This document shows positions 20,112 through 29,201 of a DNA stretch of 64,000 bases, in pieces. Within the stretch, counting starts at the first letter, position 1. Each line of letters opens with the position of its first letter. A program made the position numbers and the translations under genes. The DNA is from Rhizobium sp. BK376. Lineage in GTDB: Bacteria > Pseudomonadota > Alphaproteobacteria > Rhizobiales > Rhizobiaceae. The notes beneath the pieces were generated by a model. It was not told the DNA's origin. It saw nothing but the letters and a program-made list of their open reading frames with translations, and did no database searches. The stretch is from the NCBI RefSeq assembly GCF_004341625.1, contig NZ_SLZG01000002.1, positions 310,001-374,000 on the forward strand, written 5' to 3'.

Positions 20112-21268
20112 TTACGGCCTTCCTTCTCCGGTCGCTGGACCGCAAGGTCAGCATCGCGATCCTCATACTCCTGGCCGTCGCCGTACTGGTGCCGCTGTCG
20201 AACCTCATGGTGCCGGAAACGAGTGCCCTGCACATACCGACCTATCTGATGTCGCTGTTCGGCAAGTACCTCACCTATGCGCTGCTGGCGCTGGCGCTCG
20301 ATCTCGTCTGGGGCTTCTGCGGCATTCTCTCGCTCGGCCACGGCGCCTTCTTCGCGCTCGGCGGCTATGCGATGGGCATGTATCTGATGCGTCAGATCGG
20401 CAGCAGAGGCGTCTACGGCAATCCTGTTCTGCCCGACTTCATGGTCTTCCTGAACTGGAAGGCGCTGCCCTGGTTCTGGTATGGCTTCGATCATTTCTGG
20501 TTCGCCGTGCTGATGGTCTTTGCGGCGCCCGGCCTGCTCGCCTTCGTCTTCGGTTGGTTCGCCTTCCGCTCACGCGTCAACGGTGTCTATCTGTCGATCA
20601 TCACGCAGGCGATGACCTATGCGCTGCTGCTCGCCTTCTTCCGCAACGACATGGGCTTCGGCGGCAATAACGGGCTGACCGACTTCAAAGATATCCTCGG
20701 CTTCAACATCCAGGCCGACGGCACGCGCGCCGCGCTCTTTGCCGCGACCGCCATCATGCTGGCGATCTCGCTGATGCTTTCCTCGGCGATCGTGCGTTCG
20801 AAGTTCGGCAAGGTGCTCGTCGGCGTGCGCGATGCCGAAAGCCGCACGCGCTTCCTCGGCTACCGCGTCGAGCATATCAAGCTCTTCACCTTCGTTGTCT
20901 CAGCGATGATGGCGGGTGTTGCCGGTGCGCTCTACGTGCCGCAGATTGGCATCATCAATCCCGGCGAATTCGCGCCGGCCAATTCGATCGAGGTCGTCAT
21001 CTGGACGGCGGTCGGCGGCCGCGCCACCCTGATCGGCCCGATCATCGGCGCGATCCTCGTCAATGGCGGCAAGACTGTTTTCACCGGCCTGTTTCCCGAT
21101 TTCTGGCTGTTTGCGCTGGGCGGTCTCTTCGTCCTCGTCACGCTCTTCCTGCCGCGCGGCGTCGTCGGCACGATCATGAGTTACGGGGCGGGCGGGCGGC
21201 GCCTGCGCAAGGCCTCGGCCGAGGCGGAAGACGGCGAGAGCGACAAGAAAATCCAGGCGGCGGAGTGA
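20108..21268 (+). CDS. urtC: Urea ABC transporter permease UrtC
   Basis: A 386-residue LivM-like permease that overlaps urtB by 4 bases (ATGA), so translation is coupled. The segment LALDLVWGFCGILSLGHGAFFALGGYAMGMYLM is diagnostic of UrtC (read as LVWGFCGILSLGHG near residues 61-74). The loop GVRDAESRTRFLGYRVEHIKL lies near 238. The C-terminus is a charged cytoplasmic tail. It forms the membrane channel for urea with UrtB. Confidence 0.94.
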   Translation: MITAFLLRSLDRKVSIAILILLAVAVLVPLSNLMVPETSALHIPTYLMSLFGKYLTYALLALALDLVWGFCGILSLGHGAFFALGGYAMGMYLMRQIGSRGVYGNPVLPDFMVFLNWKALPWFWYGFDHFWFAVLMVFAAPGLLAFVFGWFAFRSRVNGVYLSIITQAMTYALLLAFFRNDMGFGGNNGLTDFKDILGFNIQADGTRAALFAATAIMLAISLMLSSAIVRSKFGKVLVGVRDAESRTRFLGYRVEHIKLFTFVVSAMMAGVAGALYVPQIGIINPGEFAPANSIEVVIWTAVGGRATLIGPIIGAILVNGGKTVFTGLFPDFWLFALGGLFVLVTLFLPRGVVGTIMSYGAGGRRLRKASAEAEDGESDKKIQAAE

Positions 21269-21272
21269 AGCC

Positions 21273-22028
21273 ATGATCCCCGACATCAAGCCCAACAGCC
21301 TGCTTTACCTCAACAATGTCTCCGTCTCCTTCGACGGCTTCAAGGCGCTGAACTCGCTTTCGCTGGTCATCGAGCCCGGCGAACTGCGCGCCATCATCGG
21401 CCCGAACGGCGCCGGCAAGACGACGATGATGGACATCATCACCGGCAAGACGCGGCCGAATTCTGGCGAAGTCTTCTTCAACGGCAGCATCGACCTGACC
21501 AAGAAGGATGAGGCCGACATCGCCCAGCTTGGCATCGGCCGGAAGTTCCAGAAGCCCACGGTCTTCGAGAGCCATACGGTCTGGGACAATATCGAACTTG
21601 CGCTGAACCGCTCGCGCGGCGTCTTCTCGACACTGTTCTACCGGCTCTCCAATGCCGATCGTAATCGCATCCATGAAATCCTCGACACGGTGCGCATGCA
21701 TCACCGCAAGGACGAACTCGCCGCCAATCTTTCGCACGGCCAGAAGCAATGGCTGGAGATCGGTATGCTGCTGGCACAGGAGCCGAAGCTGCTGCTCGTC
21801 GACGAACCGGTCGCCGGCATGACGGATGCGGAGACGACGGAGACGGCGATCCTGCTGAAGGAGATCGCCAAGACCCGCTCCGTCGTCGTGGTGGAACACG
21901 ACATGGGCTTCATCCGCGATCTTGGCGTCAAGGTGACGTGCCTGGCCGAAGGCTCGGTGCTCGCCGAGGGCTCGATCGATTTCGTCAGCAGCGATCCGAA
22001 GGTGATCGAAAATTATTTGGGGCGGTGA
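21273..22028 (+). CDS. urtD: Urea ABC transporter ATPase UrtD
   Basis: A 251-residue ATPase. Walker A is GPNGAGKTTMMD, the signature LSHGQKQWLEIGMLL (the form usual for UrtD), Walker B LLLVDEPVAGM, and the switch region VVVEHDMGFIRDLG. The gene begins 4 bases after urtC. A mosaic repeat separates it from urtE. Confidence 0.93.
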   Translation: MIPDIKPNSLLYLNNVSVSFDGFKALNSLSLVIEPGELRAIIGPNGAGKTTMMDIITGKTRPNSGEVFFNGSIDLTKKDEADIAQLGIGRKFQKPTVFESHTVWDNIELALNRSRGVFSTLFYRLSNADRNRIHEILDTVRMHHRKDELAANLSHGQKQWLEIGMLLAQEPKLLLVDEPVAGMTDAETTETAILLKEIAKTRSVVVVEHDMGFIRDLGVKVTCLAEGSVLAEGSIDFVSSDPKVIENYLGR

Positions 22029-22053
22029 TGGGGATGAGTGTTGTGTGTGTGAT

Positions 22054-22205
22054 ACCCCCCTCTGCCCTGCCGGGCATCTCCCCCACAAGGGGGGAGATTG
22101 ACTCGTGGCGGGCGTCTCACCAATCCATGAACGTTGGAGCGAGCGGGTGCGCCCAGCCGATCTCCCCACCTGCGGGGGAGATGCCCGGCAGGGCAGAGGG
22201 GGGCG
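22054..22205. repeat. Mosaic palindromic repeat, copy 2, between urtD and urtE
   Basis: Left module CCCCCCTCTGCCCTGCCGGG and onward to GGGGGGAGAT (22054-22098). About 60 spacer bases follow, then a right module (22159-22205) that is nearly the reverse complement of the left (GAGATGCCCGGCAGGGCAGA). In this copy both ends are the same module in inverted order, so the whole element can fold into one long hairpin. Confidence 0.82.
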
Positions 22206-22236
22206 TCCCAGCCTCAAACCATCATAGGGGACAGTC

Positions 22237-22932
22237 ATGCTGAAAGTCGAAAACGCCAACCTCCATTACGGCGCCGCCCAAGCGCTGCGCGGCATCTCGA
22301 TCAAGGCTGAGATGGGCAAGATCACCTGTGTTCTCGGGCGAAACGGCGTCGGCAAGAGCTCGCTGCTGCGGGCCGTCACCGGCCAACACGCTTTATCGGG
22401 CGGCAGCGTCACCTTCAACGAGGTGAAGCTGAACGGCATGGCGCCGTTTGCGCGTGCCAAGCAGGGTATCGGTTACGTCCCGCAGGGCCGCGAGATCTTC
22501 CCGCTGCTTACGGTCAAGGAAAATCTGGAAACGGGGTTTGCGCCGGTCGGCCGCAAGGACAAGAACATCCCTGACGACATCTACAATCTCTTCCCGGTGC
22601 TGAAATCCATGCTCGGCCGTCGCGGCGGCGATCTGTCGGGCGGGCAACAACAGCAACTGGCGATCGGCCGGGCGCTGGTGATGCGGCCGAGGATCCTGGT
22701 GCTTGATGAGCCGACCGAGGGCATCCAGCCGTCGATCATCAAGGATATCGGCCGGGCGATCCGCTACCTGCGCGACAGCACGGGCATGGCGATCCTGCTG
22801 GTCGAGCAATATCTCGATTTTTGCCGCGAGCTTGCCGACTACGTCTACATCATGGATCGCGGCGTGATCATGCATGAGGGACTTGCCGAAACTTTGGACA
22901 CGCCCGAAGCAAGGCGTCACCTGACCGTATGA
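22237..22932 (+). CDS. urtE: Urea ABC transporter ATPase UrtE
   Basis: A 231-residue ATPase. Walker A is GRNGVGKSSLLRAV, the signature LSGGQQQQLAIGRAL, Walker B ILVLDEPTEGIQPS, and the switch EQYLDFCRELADYVYIMDRG, all as in UrtE. The start is preceded by a weak GGGGACAG site. It is the last urt gene. The 173 bases to ureD hold no clear terminator, so read-through into urease is possible. Confidence 0.93.
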   Translation: MLKVENANLHYGAAQALRGISIKAEMGKITCVLGRNGVGKSSLLRAVTGQHALSGGSVTFNEVKLNGMAPFARAKQGIGYVPQGREIFPLLTVKENLETGFAPVGRKDKNIPDDIYNLFPVLKSMLGRRGGDLSGGQQQQLAIGRALVMRPRILVLDEPTEGIQPSIIKDIGRAIRYLRDSTGMAILLVEQYLDFCRELADYVYIMDRGVIMHEGLAETLDTPEARRHLTV

Positions 22933-23105
22933 TCCGTGCTGCAGATTTCATCCCCTGCTGAAAAATCGTGCAGTCTCGTACATCGGACGTTCCGTGCGTC
23001 CTCGACGCGCGCTCGCTTCTGCATGAGGCACGGAAATTGCGTCAATGTCTCGGTAGACGGGTTCGGTAAAGCCCGTGGAACGACATGCCAGGATCGGAAG
23101 AGCAG

Positions 23106-23927
23106 ATGACCGCAGCAGCGGTGAGCACCAGACCGCAGAGAGCCGAGGGATACGGACATCTCGCCGCAAAGGCATTGAATGGTCGCACGCGCCTTGCCGA
23201 GCTTTTTCAGGAAGGTGCAGCGAAGATCCGGCTGCCCGACACGTTCGACCATTCCATGGAAGCGGTTATCATCAATACCGCGGGAGGTTTGACTGGCGGT
23301 GACCGCATGAACTGGAGCGTGGTCGCAGCGCCAGGCACGCGCATCGACGTGACGACGCAGGCTTGCGAGAAGATCTACAAGGCTTCGGCAGGGACCGCCG
23401 AAGTCTCCACGTCGATCAAGGTTGGGGCCGGAGCGCGCGTCGACTGGCTGCCGCAGGAAACGATCCTCTTCGACCGGGCATCGCTTTTCCGCAGGCTCGA
23501 CCTCGATCTCGCCGAAGGCGCCGAATTCCTTGGCGTCGAGGCAGTCCTCCTGGGCCGCAAGATGATGGGCGAGGCGATGGTGACAGGCTTATTTCGTGAC
23601 CGCTGGCGCATCTGCCGCTCCGGCAAGCTCATTCACGCGGAAGAGCTCCGGCTGGAGGGCGCTGTCGCCGACCTGGCCGCTACTCACGCCGTGCTCAGCG
23701 GTCAGGTCGCCTTCGCGACCTTGCTCTACGCGGGTGCATCCGCCGAAGCCTACCTAGCGAAGGTGCGGCCGCTGCTTGAAGGGCATATGGGTGGTGCCAG
23801 CCAGTGGCGCGACAAGCTGGTGGTGCGGCTTGCCGCTGCCGATGGCTTCGCGCTCAGAAAAATTCTGATCCCGGTCATTTCCGCCTTGCGTGACGGCGGG
23901 CCGGTGCCGAAAGTCTGGAATCTGTAA
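23106..23927 (+). CDS. ureD: Urease accessory protein UreD
   Basis: A 273-residue chaperone that binds apo-urease and recruits UreF and UreG for nickel delivery. Family segments are visible: [15 protein letters not shown] (near residue 58), [23 protein letters not shown], and [10 protein letters not shown] chose ATG 23106 because GGAAG lies 5 bases before it and 273 residues fits rhizobial UreD; an ATG at 23085 would add 7 residues. It opens the urease cluster and is followed by ureA after 22 bases. Confidence 0.92.
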   Translation: MTAAAVSTRPQRAEGYGHLAAKALNGRTRLAELFQEGAAKIRLPDTFDHSMEAVIINTAGGLTGGDRMNWSVVAAPGTRIDVTTQACEKIYKASAGTAEVSTSIKVGAGARVDWLPQETILFDRASLFRRLDLDLAEGAEFLGVEAVLLGRKMMGEAMVTGLFRDRWRICRSGKLIHAEELRLEGAVADLAATHAVLSGQVAFATLLYAGASAEAYLAKVRPLLEGHMGGASQWRDKLVVRLAAADGFALRKILIPVISALRDGGPVPKVWNL

Positions 23928-23949
23928 ATTCGAAGCACATAGGTAGACG

Positions 23950-24252
23950 ATGAACCTCACTCCGAGAGAAAAAGACAAGCTGTTGATTTCCATGGCGGCA
24001 ATGGTGGCACGGCGACGCTTGGAACGGGGCGTCAAGCTGAACCATCCGGAAGCAATCGCATTGATCACCGACTTCGTCGTCGAGGGCGCGCGGGACGGCC
24101 GCCCGGTTGCCGAGCTGATGGAAGCCGGCGCCCACGTCATCAGCCGAGACCAGGTGATGGAAGGCATTGCCGAAATGATTCACGACGTGCAGGTCGAGGC
24201 GACGTTCCCTGATGGAACCAAGCTCGTCACCGTGCACGAGCCGATCCGGTAA
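23950..24252 (+). CDS. ureA: Urease gamma subunit
   Basis: A 100-residue protein, the standard length of UreA. It begins [20 protein letters not shown] and carries [15 protein letters not shown], the family signature. It packs with UreB and UreC to form the cytoplasmic urease trimer. ureB starts 14 bases later. Confidence 0.96.
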   Translation: MNLTPREKDKLLISMAAMVARRRLERGVKLNHPEAIALITDFVVEGARDGRPVAELMEAGAHVISRDQVMEGIAEMIHDVQVEATFPDGTKLVTVHEPIR

Positions 24253-24266
24253 GGTTAGGAATAGAC

Positions 24267-24572
24267 ATGATCCCAGGGGAAATCATTGCCGCAAGCGGCG
24301 ATATCGAACTCAATGCCGGCGCGCCGACCGTGTCGATCGAGGTGTCCAATACCGGTGACCGGCCTGTGCAGGTCGGCAGCCATTATCATTTTGCGGAAAC
24401 CAATGGCGGCCTTTCGTTCGATCGCGCCAAGGCACAGGGCATGCGTCTTGATATTCCCGCCGGAACAGCGGTGCGTTTCGAGCCCGGGCAGACCCGCTCG
24501 GTGACGCTCATTCCACTTTCCGGCAAGCGTGAGGTTTATGGCTTTCGCCAGAAAGTCATGGGCAAGCTCTAG
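24267..24572 (+). CDS. ureB: Urease beta subunit
   Basis: A 101-residue protein starting [18 protein letters not shown]. It contains the conserved [17 protein letters not shown] and ends [10 protein letters not shown], all diagnostic of UreB. In place of ureC, two extra genes follow before the catalytic subunit. Confidence 0.96.
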   Translation: MIPGEIIAASGDIELNAGAPTVSIEVSNTGDRPVQVGSHYHFAETNGGLSFDRAKAQGMRLDIPAGTAVRFEPGQTRSVTLIPLSGKREVYGFRQKVMGKL

Positions 24573-24604
24573 GCTGCCTCGACATATGCAGCCGGGAGGG
24601 CGGA

Positions 24605-25027
24605 ATGAGATCTTTATGGTTGGGGGCGTGCGCTGGGGTCGGCATGCTGTGTTTTGCAAGCATGGCGCATGCCGATGACGATGCGCCTGTCGATTGCAAG
24701 AATGCCGTTACGCAGACGGACATGAACATTTGCGCGGATCGCGACTACAAGGCGGCGGATGCGGAACTGAACGTGCAGTACAAGAAGACCCGCGCTACAA
24801 TGGTTTCCTGGGATGCGGACCTGGATGACGATCTGAAGGGAGCGGAAAAAGCGCTCCTCAAGGCACAGCGCGCATGGGTCGATTATCGCGACGGCGAATG
24901 CGAGGCCGAGGGCTTCGAGGCGCGGGGCGGAACGATGGAACCGATGCTGGTTTCGGCCTGCCTCGCCTCAGTGACGCGGGAGCGGACAAAACAGCTGAAG
25001 CAATTGGCCGATGGGCTCGGGAACTAG
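24605..25027 (+). CDS. LprI/DUF1311-family periplasmic protein
   Basis: A 140-residue protein with a signal peptide (residues 1-23, ending SMAHA). The mature part holds the LprI-type pattern: DCKNAVTQTDMNICADRDYKAAD near residues 30-52 (Cys pairs at DCKN and NICA), then QRAWVDYRDGECEAE and a late Cys in VSACLASVTRERT. The founding member LprI of Mycobacterium inhibits lysozyme; most homologues are untested. It lies 32 bases after ureB behind GGGAGGGCGG and ahead of ureC, an arrangement seen in other rhizobial urease clusters. Its link with urease is unexplained. Confidence 0.8.
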   Translation: MRSLWLGACAGVGMLCFASMAHADDDAPVDCKNAVTQTDMNICADRDYKAADAELNVQYKKTRATMVSWDADLDDDLKGAEKALLKAQRAWVDYRDGECEAEGFEARGGTMEPMLVSACLASVTRERTKQLKQLADGLGN

Positions 25028-25670
25028 CACGACAGTGAGCGCAAAGCGGACCATCATGATCGTCGGCAACGGCGAGGTTTCCGAGGCGGCGGCGAAAGTG
25101 ATCGATGCCGCCGACCTCGTCATACGCTTCAACGATTGCCGTTCGGCGACCGATATTCGATGCCGCACCGATGTCGTTGCGGTCTGCAATACCGGCAGGC
25201 CAGGAAAGGCGATGCTGGCCTCGCCGGACTGGCGCAATCATTTCGCCGTCAAGGGCGCCTCGGAAATCTGGAGCGTGCGTGATCCGGCGAAATTCGCGGA
25301 GATGCGGGCGCCGCTTGCCGTCTCCCATCCGGAACTCGATGATTTCTGCGACGACTATACGGATGGTTTCGAGGCCTTCGCGCGGGAGAGCGGCAAACGG
25401 CATGTGATCATCGATCGAGCTATCCACGAAGGTATCGACGAGGCACTCGAGGCTTATCAGCCAGGCCCTTACGTCGTGCCCAGCAGCGGCATGGTTGTCA
25501 TCGCCGAGGCGCTTGCCCGCTATCCCGACGCCGATGTGGCGATTGCGGGCTTCGGGCATGTCGGCTGGGAGTGGCATCCCTTTGCCGCAGAAAAGAAGCT
25601 GGTCGAAGCAATGATATCGGCCGGGCGGCTCCGGCGCCTGGACACCAATTTTTCCGAACCCCAGAGGTAG
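25011..25670 (+). CDS. Urease operon accessory protein (glycosyltransferase family 29-like)
   Basis: A 219-residue cytoplasmic protein. It resembles proteins annotated as urease operon accessory protein and the sialyltransferase-like family 29: a Rossmann start [29 protein letters not shown] near residues 15-43 (key parts VGNGE and VIRFND), a middle [26 protein letters not shown] (key part PSSGM), and [16 protein letters not shown] near the end. These are the L- and S-like motifs of family 29. The ATG at 25011 overlaps the previous gene by 17 bases; a GTG at 25035 or ATG at 25056 are alternatives. No glycan product is known in this setting, so the function is open. Confidence 0.75.
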   Translation: MGSGTSTTVSAKRTIMIVGNGEVSEAAAKVIDAADLVIRFNDCRSATDIRCRTDVVAVCNTGRPGKAMLASPDWRNHFAVKGASEIWSVRDPAKFAEMRAPLAVSHPELDDFCDDYTDGFEAFARESGKRHVIIDRAIHEGIDEALEAYQPGPYVVPSSGMVVIAEALARYPDADVAIAGFGHVGWEWHPFAAEKKLVEAMISAGRLRRLDTNFSEPQR

Positions 25671-25678
25671 AACAGACG

Positions 25679-27391
25679 ATGCCCTACAAGATCTCCCGTG
25701 CCGCCTATGCCAACATGTTCGGCCCGACCGTCGGAGACAAGGTTCGTCTCGCCGATACCGAACTCTTCATCGAGGTGGAAAAGGATTTCACGACCTATGG
25801 CGAAGAAGTGAAATTCGGCGGCGGCAAGGTTATCCGCGACGGGATGGGGCAGAGCCAGGTGACGCGGGCAAACGGCGCAGTCGACACCGTCATCACCAAC
25901 GCGCTGATCGTCGATACCTGGGGGATCGTGAAAGCCGATATCGGGCTGAAGGACGGACGCATCGTGGCGATCGGCAAGGCGGGCAATCCCGACATGCAGC
26001 CTGGCGTCAACATCATTGTCGGCCCGGGCACCGAGGCGATCGCGGGCGAGGGCAAGATCGTCACTGCCGGCGGCATGGACAGCCATATCCACTTCATCGC
26101 GCCGCAGCAGATCGAGGAAGCGCTGATGTCGGGCATTACCTGCATGCTTGGCGGTGGCACCGGCCCGGCGCATGGGACGCTTGCGACGACCTGCACGCCC
26201 GGCCCCTGGCACATTGCCCGGATGATCGAGGCGGCCGACGCATTCCCGATGAACCTTGCCTTTGCGGGCAAGGGCAATGCCTCGCTGCCCGGCGCGCTGG
26301 AAGAGATGGTGCTTGCCGGCGCAACTTCGCTGAAACTGCATGAGGACTGGGGTACGACGCCGGCTGCGATTGATTGCTGCTTGACGGTTGCCGACCAATA
26401 CGACGTGCAGGTGATGATCCATACCGATACGCTGAACGAAAGCGGCTTCGTCGAGGACACGATCGGCGCGATCAAGGGTCGCACCATCCACGCTTTTCAC
26501 ACCGAAGGTGCGGGCGGCGGGCACGCGCCTGACATCATCAAGATCTGCGGCCAGGCGAACGTCATTCCCTCGTCCACCAATCCGACGCGGCCCTATACGG
26601 TCAACACGATCGCCGAGCATCTCGACATGCTCATGGTCTGCCATCACCTGTCGCCGTCGATCCCGGAGGATATCGCCTTTGCCGAAAGCCGTATCCGCAA
26701 GGAGACGATCGCGGCAGAAGACATTCTCCACGACATCGGCGCCTTCTCGATCATCTCTTCCGACAGCCAGGCCATGGGCCGGGTCGGCGAAGTGGCGATC
26801 CGCACCTGGCAGACGGCAGACAAGATGAAACGCCAGCGCGGCCGGATGAAGGAAGAAAAGGGCGAGAACGACAATTTCCGCGTCAAGCGCTACATCGCCA
26901 AATACACGATCAATCCGGCGATCGCCCATGGTCTCAGCCACGAGATCGGCTCGGTCGAAGTCGGCAAGCGCGCCGACCTCGTGATCTGGAACCCGGCTTT
27001 CTTCGGCGTGAAGCCGGACATGATCCTGCTCGGCGGCTCGATCGCAGCCGCCCCCATGGGGGACCCGAACGCCTCGATCCCGACGCCGCAACCGGTCCAC
27101 TACCGCCCGATGTTTGCGTCCTACGGCAAGAGCCTCACGAATTCCTCCGTCACCTTCGTCAGCCAGGCCTCGCTCGATGCGGGCCTCAAGGGCAAGCTCG
27201 GCGTCGCCAAGGATCTCCTCGCCGTCAGGAACACGCGCGGCGGCATCTCCAAGGCCTCCATGGTGATGAACAGCCTGACGCCACATATCGAGGTCGATCC
27301 GGAGACTTACGAAGTGCGCGCCGATGGCGAGCTCTTGACCTGCGAGCCGGCAACCGTGCTACCCATGGCGCAGCGTTATTTCCTGTTCTAG
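25679..27391 (+). CDS. ureC: Urease alpha (catalytic) subunit
   Basis: 570 residues, the family length. It hydrolyses urea to ammonia and carbamate at a dinickel centre. Every ligand is visible: His136 and His138 in DSHIHF, Lys219 (carbamylated bridge) in SLKLHEDWG, His248 in MIHTDTLNE, His274 in [11 protein letters not shown], and Asp362 in ISSDSQAMG. The catalytic flap [18 protein letters not shown] has its histidine at 322/323. ATG 25679 is chosen because it gives [17 protein letters not shown], the conserved start. The upstream in-frame extension overlaps the previous gene. Confidence 0.97.
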   Translation: MPYKISRAAYANMFGPTVGDKVRLADTELFIEVEKDFTTYGEEVKFGGGKVIRDGMGQSQVTRANGAVDTVITNALIVDTWGIVKADIGLKDGRIVAIGKAGNPDMQPGVNIIVGPGTEAIAGEGKIVTAGGMDSHIHFIAPQQIEEALMSGITCMLGGGTGPAHGTLATTCTPGPWHIARMIEAADAFPMNLAFAGKGNASLPGALEEMVLAGATSLKLHEDWGTTPAAIDCCLTVADQYDVQVMIHTDTLNESGFVEDTIGAIKGRTIHAFHTEGAGGGHAPDIIKICGQANVIPSSTNPTRPYTVNTIAEHLDMLMVCHHLSPSIPEDIAFAESRIRKETIAAEDILHDIGAFSIISSDSQAMGRVGEVAIRTWQTADKMKRQRGRMKEEKGENDNFRVKRYIAKYTINPAIAHGLSHEIGSVEVGKRADLVIWNPAFFGVKPDMILLGGSIAAAPMGDPNASIPTPQPVHYRPMFASYGKSLTNSSVTFVSQASLDAGLKGKLGVAKDLLAVRNTRGGISKASMVMNSLTPHIEVDPETYEVRADGELLTCEPATVLPMAQRYFLF

Positions 27392-27420
27392 CGCGGTTTC
27401 TTGCCGGAGCGCGGCCACGC

Positions 27421-28095
27421 ATGATGACGACAATCCGTTGGCTGTTGCGAGCAGCTCTCCTATTCGTTTGCGCAGTGACGATCGGGGTCTTCGTTCCTCG
27501 ACCGTTTTTCAAGACCGATAGCGCAAACGCCGCTGCGGACAAGCAGCTAGAAATTCTGGTCCTGTCGGGGGCAATTCACACCGATATCGCCGTTCCCATC
27601 AACGATGAGGTGCGGAAGAGTTTTTCGTTTCTGGTGAAGGAAGGGTTCCCGCTGGCGGATCCGAACGCGCGATGGCTGGTCCTTGGCTGGGGTGGTCGGT
27701 CCTTCTATTTGGAGACGCCAACCTGGGCGGATCTACGACCGATGCCCGTCCTGCGCGCTTTCACGCTCGACCGCTCTGTCATGCATGTCGAAATTGCCGG
27801 CGACATATCCGATAAGATCCCCGGCGTGACGCCTGTGGCGATAGACGGGCGGGAATTTCAGCATTTGCTTGATTTTGTGTCGGACAGTTTTGTCAAGCAA
27901 TCAAGCGCAGTCTTGCCGATACCCGACGCGGCTTATGGCCAATCCGATCGCTTCTTCGAGGCGAAAGGTTATTTTAATGCTCTTTTTGGATGCAACACCT
28001 GGGCGGCCGGCGCGCTGCGTGCCGCCGGGCTGAGGACGGGCTTGTGGAATCCTCTGCCGCAGACGCTCCAGCTTTCGCTCGCTCTCTACAACTGA
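27421..28095 (+). CDS. DUF2459 (TIGR02117) urease-region membrane-anchored protein
   Basis: A 224-residue protein with one N-terminal membrane helix (residues ~6-25) and the rest outside the cytoplasm. It shows the DUF2459 pattern: GAIHTDIAVPI (His near 53), WLVLGWGGRSFYLETPTWADL, and FGCNTWAAGALRAAGLRTG with the conserved Cys-Asn-Thr. The family is known from urease regions (TIGR02117) and has no established activity. The Cys/His/Asn pattern hints at a papain-like peptidase or amidase fold, which is inference. It lies 29 bases after ureC and should share its transcript. Confidence 0.82.
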   Translation: MMTTIRWLLRAALLFVCAVTIGVFVPRPFFKTDSANAAADKQLEILVLSGAIHTDIAVPINDEVRKSFSFLVKEGFPLADPNARWLVLGWGGRSFYLETPTWADLRPMPVLRAFTLDRSVMHVEIAGDISDKIPGVTPVAIDGREFQHLLDFVSDSFVKQSSAVLPIPDAAYGQSDRFFEAKGYFNALFGCNTWAAGALRAAGLRTGLWNPLPQTLQLSLALYN

Positions 28096-28289
28096 GATCG
28101 ATTTGCTCTATCCTTGTGCATTTCGTGGGGTTGGTATGCGTCTGTCGAATAGCTGTTATGCGCCGCAATATATTAGCGCATTTCATGCTGCGACGCGGCA
28201 AAATCTTCGCTAGTGAGAGGCCACAAAATAGGGGTCGCGGATTTTCCCAAGACTTGCCGCGACCCCACCCCTCGACCAAGGAGATTTCG

Positions 28290-28829
28290 ATGATCGGCAA
28301 AAAGGTTCCCGCCGTTACCTTCCGCACCCGCGTTCGCGACGAAGCCGTTGGCGGCCCCAATCCGTTCCGCTGGCAGGACGTTTCGTCCGAGGATTATTTC
28401 GGCGGCAAGCGCGTTGTATTGTTCTCGCTGCCGGGGGCCTTTACCCCGACATGCTCGACCTACCAGCTGCCCGACTTCGAAAAGCTCCACGAAGATTTTA
28501 AGGCCGAGGGCGTCGACGAGATCTACTGCATTTCCGTCAACGACGCCTTCGTCATGAATGCCTGGGGCAAGTCGCAGAATCTCGAGAACGTCAAGCTCAT
28601 CCCCGACGGCTCGGGCGAATTTACGCGCAAGATGGGCATGCTCGTTGCCAAGGATAATCTCGGCTTTGGCATGCGCTCCTGGCGTTATGCCGCCGTGATC
28701 GATAACGGCGTCGTAGAGCACTGGTTTGAAGAAGAAGGCTATGCCGACAATTCGGAAACCGATCCGTACGGCGTTTCTGCCCCGCAGAACATCCTTGAGA
28801 GCCTGAAGTCTCTGAAGGCTGCTGCCTGA
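28290..28829 (+). CDS. Peroxiredoxin (Prx5 type)
   Basis: A 179-residue thiol peroxidase of the Prx5/hybrid type. The peroxidatic Cys55 lies in GAFTPTCSTYQLPDF, and an arginine is conserved near the C-terminal WRYAAVIDNG. It reduces hydrogen peroxide and alkyl peroxides in the cytoplasm using glutathione or glutaredoxin. ATG 28290 is chosen because AAGGAG lies 6 bases before it. About 195 bases separate it from the DUF2459 gene, so it has its own promoter; it ends at an intrinsic terminator. Its place in the urease cluster seems incidental. Confidence 0.92.
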   Translation: MIGKKVPAVTFRTRVRDEAVGGPNPFRWQDVSSEDYFGGKRVVLFSLPGAFTPTCSTYQLPDFEKLHEDFKAEGVDEIYCISVNDAFVMNAWGKSQNLENVKLIPDGSGEFTRKMGMLVAKDNLGFGMRSWRYAAVIDNGVVEHWFEEEGYADNSETDPYGVSAPQNILESLKSLKAAA

Positions 28830-28864
28830 GTGAAGCTTGGTTCTCTTTAACGAATCATTGATGG

Positions 28865-28887
28865 AGGCCCTTTCGAGGGCCTTTTTC
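28865..28887 (+). terminator. Intrinsic terminator after the peroxiredoxin gene
   Basis: Perfect 7-bp stem AGGCCCT / AGGGCCT closed by a TTCG tetraloop, followed by TTTTC. It lies 35 bases after the stop. Confidence 0.9.
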
Positions 28888-29201
28888 ATTGGTGGCCCGG
28901 GGACCAAAATTGAAATTTAAAAGACGATGCTAAAATACAACTATGTGTGTCGTCGCGTCGCCATGAAACACAATTTAATCGCTAATTTGTGATCTGCGAT
29001 GTTAAAGTAAATATTATCATAGGCTTGGCTATCCTAACCTGGCACGTGCCATTTTTGAGCGCTTCCTATACGTGTAGTTCGCTTATTTCTCACCAGTCAC
29101 ATATCATAGAATAGTTGCATTTTAACTGGGCTGTTAAGCACTTGGAAGAGTCTTGGCCTCTATCTGAACGCATTGGATTCTGGAGCGTGAGGGGCCAGAG
29201 C
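28888..29201. other. AT-rich intergenic region before the GGDEF gene
   Basis: About 314 bases with no gene, much poorer in GC than the surroundings. It contains a perfect 12-bp palindrome TGGCACGTGCCA at 29040-29051, 150 bases before the GGDEF start. The palindrome begins like a sigma-54 -24 element, but no TTGC follows at the right distance. It may be an operator. Confidence 0.45.

Noticed and set aside
29040..29060. Possible sigma-54 promoter TGGCACGTGCCATTTTT before the GGDEF gene
   Set aside because: The -24 part fits, but the -12 TTGC is absent (ATTT instead). The sequence is better described as the palindrome TGGCACGTGCCA.
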